Shown here piece by piece: positions 63,994 through 64,000 of a DNA stretch of 64,000 nucleotides. Position 1 is the stretch's first letter, and each line of letters opens with the position of its first letter. Source of the stretch: Bifidobacterium phasiani (GTDB lineage Bacteria; Actinomycetota; Actinomycetes; Actinomycetales; Bifidobacteriaceae). The notes beneath the pieces are model-generated. The model was not told the DNA's origin and searched no databases. It saw only the letters and a program-made list of their open reading frames with translations. The stretch lies in contig NZ_JAHBBD010000003.1 of assembly GCF_019331775.1 (NCBI RefSeq), forward strand, positions 1-64,000, in the 5' to 3' direction. The translations under genes were made by a program, and so were the position numbers.

Positions 63994-64000
63994 CGTCGGA

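Overview
The window looks like a chromosomal segment of a high-GC Bifidobacterium. The main clue is at the left edge. Read on the minus strand, the first ~14 bases match the characteristic 5' end of bifidobacterial 16S rRNA (TTTTTGTGGAGGGT), preceded by an actinobacterial-type rrn leader (TTTGAGAACTCAA) and a promoter. The gene content agrees: many glycosidases, ABC sugar importers without their own ATPase, LacI and ROK regulators, and a separate MsiK-type ATPase. The species cannot be fixed from the sequence alone.

Layout. 1-0.5 kb: rRNA operon promoter and leader (minus). 0.5-3.4 kb: a sirtuin and threonine ammonia-lyase, separated by a 180-bp palindromic repeat. 3.5-22.5 kb: an alpha-glucoside/alpha-galactoside region. 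It has two GH13 alpha-glucosidases, two GH36 proteins, two MalEFG-like ABC importers, one LacI regulator with three matching operators, and one ROK regulator. The first importer operon with its GH13 gene (about 8.1-13.8 kb) has clearly lower GC than its flanks and looks acquired. 22.7-46.4 kb: mostly housekeeping and transport genes: TauE/SafE, TadA, a CPA1 Na+/H+ antiporter, an esterase, an SDR, Dcd, a P2A Ca2+-ATPase, an ArsR/MFS pair with a 30-bp operator palindrome, another MFS, RlmB, a DUF4032 protein, the MsiK ATPase, and a nucleoside hydrolase-MFS-ribokinase operon. 46.6-62.8 kb: a signalling and glycosidase cluster. It holds three LytTR response regulators and two GHKL (AgrC-like) histidine kinases. 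It also has a cytoplasmic-type GH3 overlapping a GtrA-like membrane gene, two paralogous membrane-anchored GH3 proteins with permuted domain order, and a DUF4143 ATPase. 62.9-64 kb: repeats and a partial ORF at the right edge.

How it fits together. The two solute-binding protein/permease sets lack ATPases and probably share the MsiK-type protein at 41.2-42.3 kb. Imported oligosaccharides would then be split by the cytoplasmic GH13 and GH36 enzymes. The 46.6-62.8 kb cluster suggests a distinct mode: extracytoplasmic GH3 domains tethered by N- and C-terminal membrane helices and controlled by AgrA/AgrC-like two-component systems. A 21-bp-period direct repeat in front of the second GH3 gene is the best candidate LytTR binding site. 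This cluster is the strongest candidate for an undescribed system here.

The intergenic DNA carries at least two repeat families: a ~180-bp palindrome (2 copies) and a ~113-bp structured element (5 copies, one reduced to a perfect hairpin). A short near-palindromic motif, CACATTGTG, also recurs.
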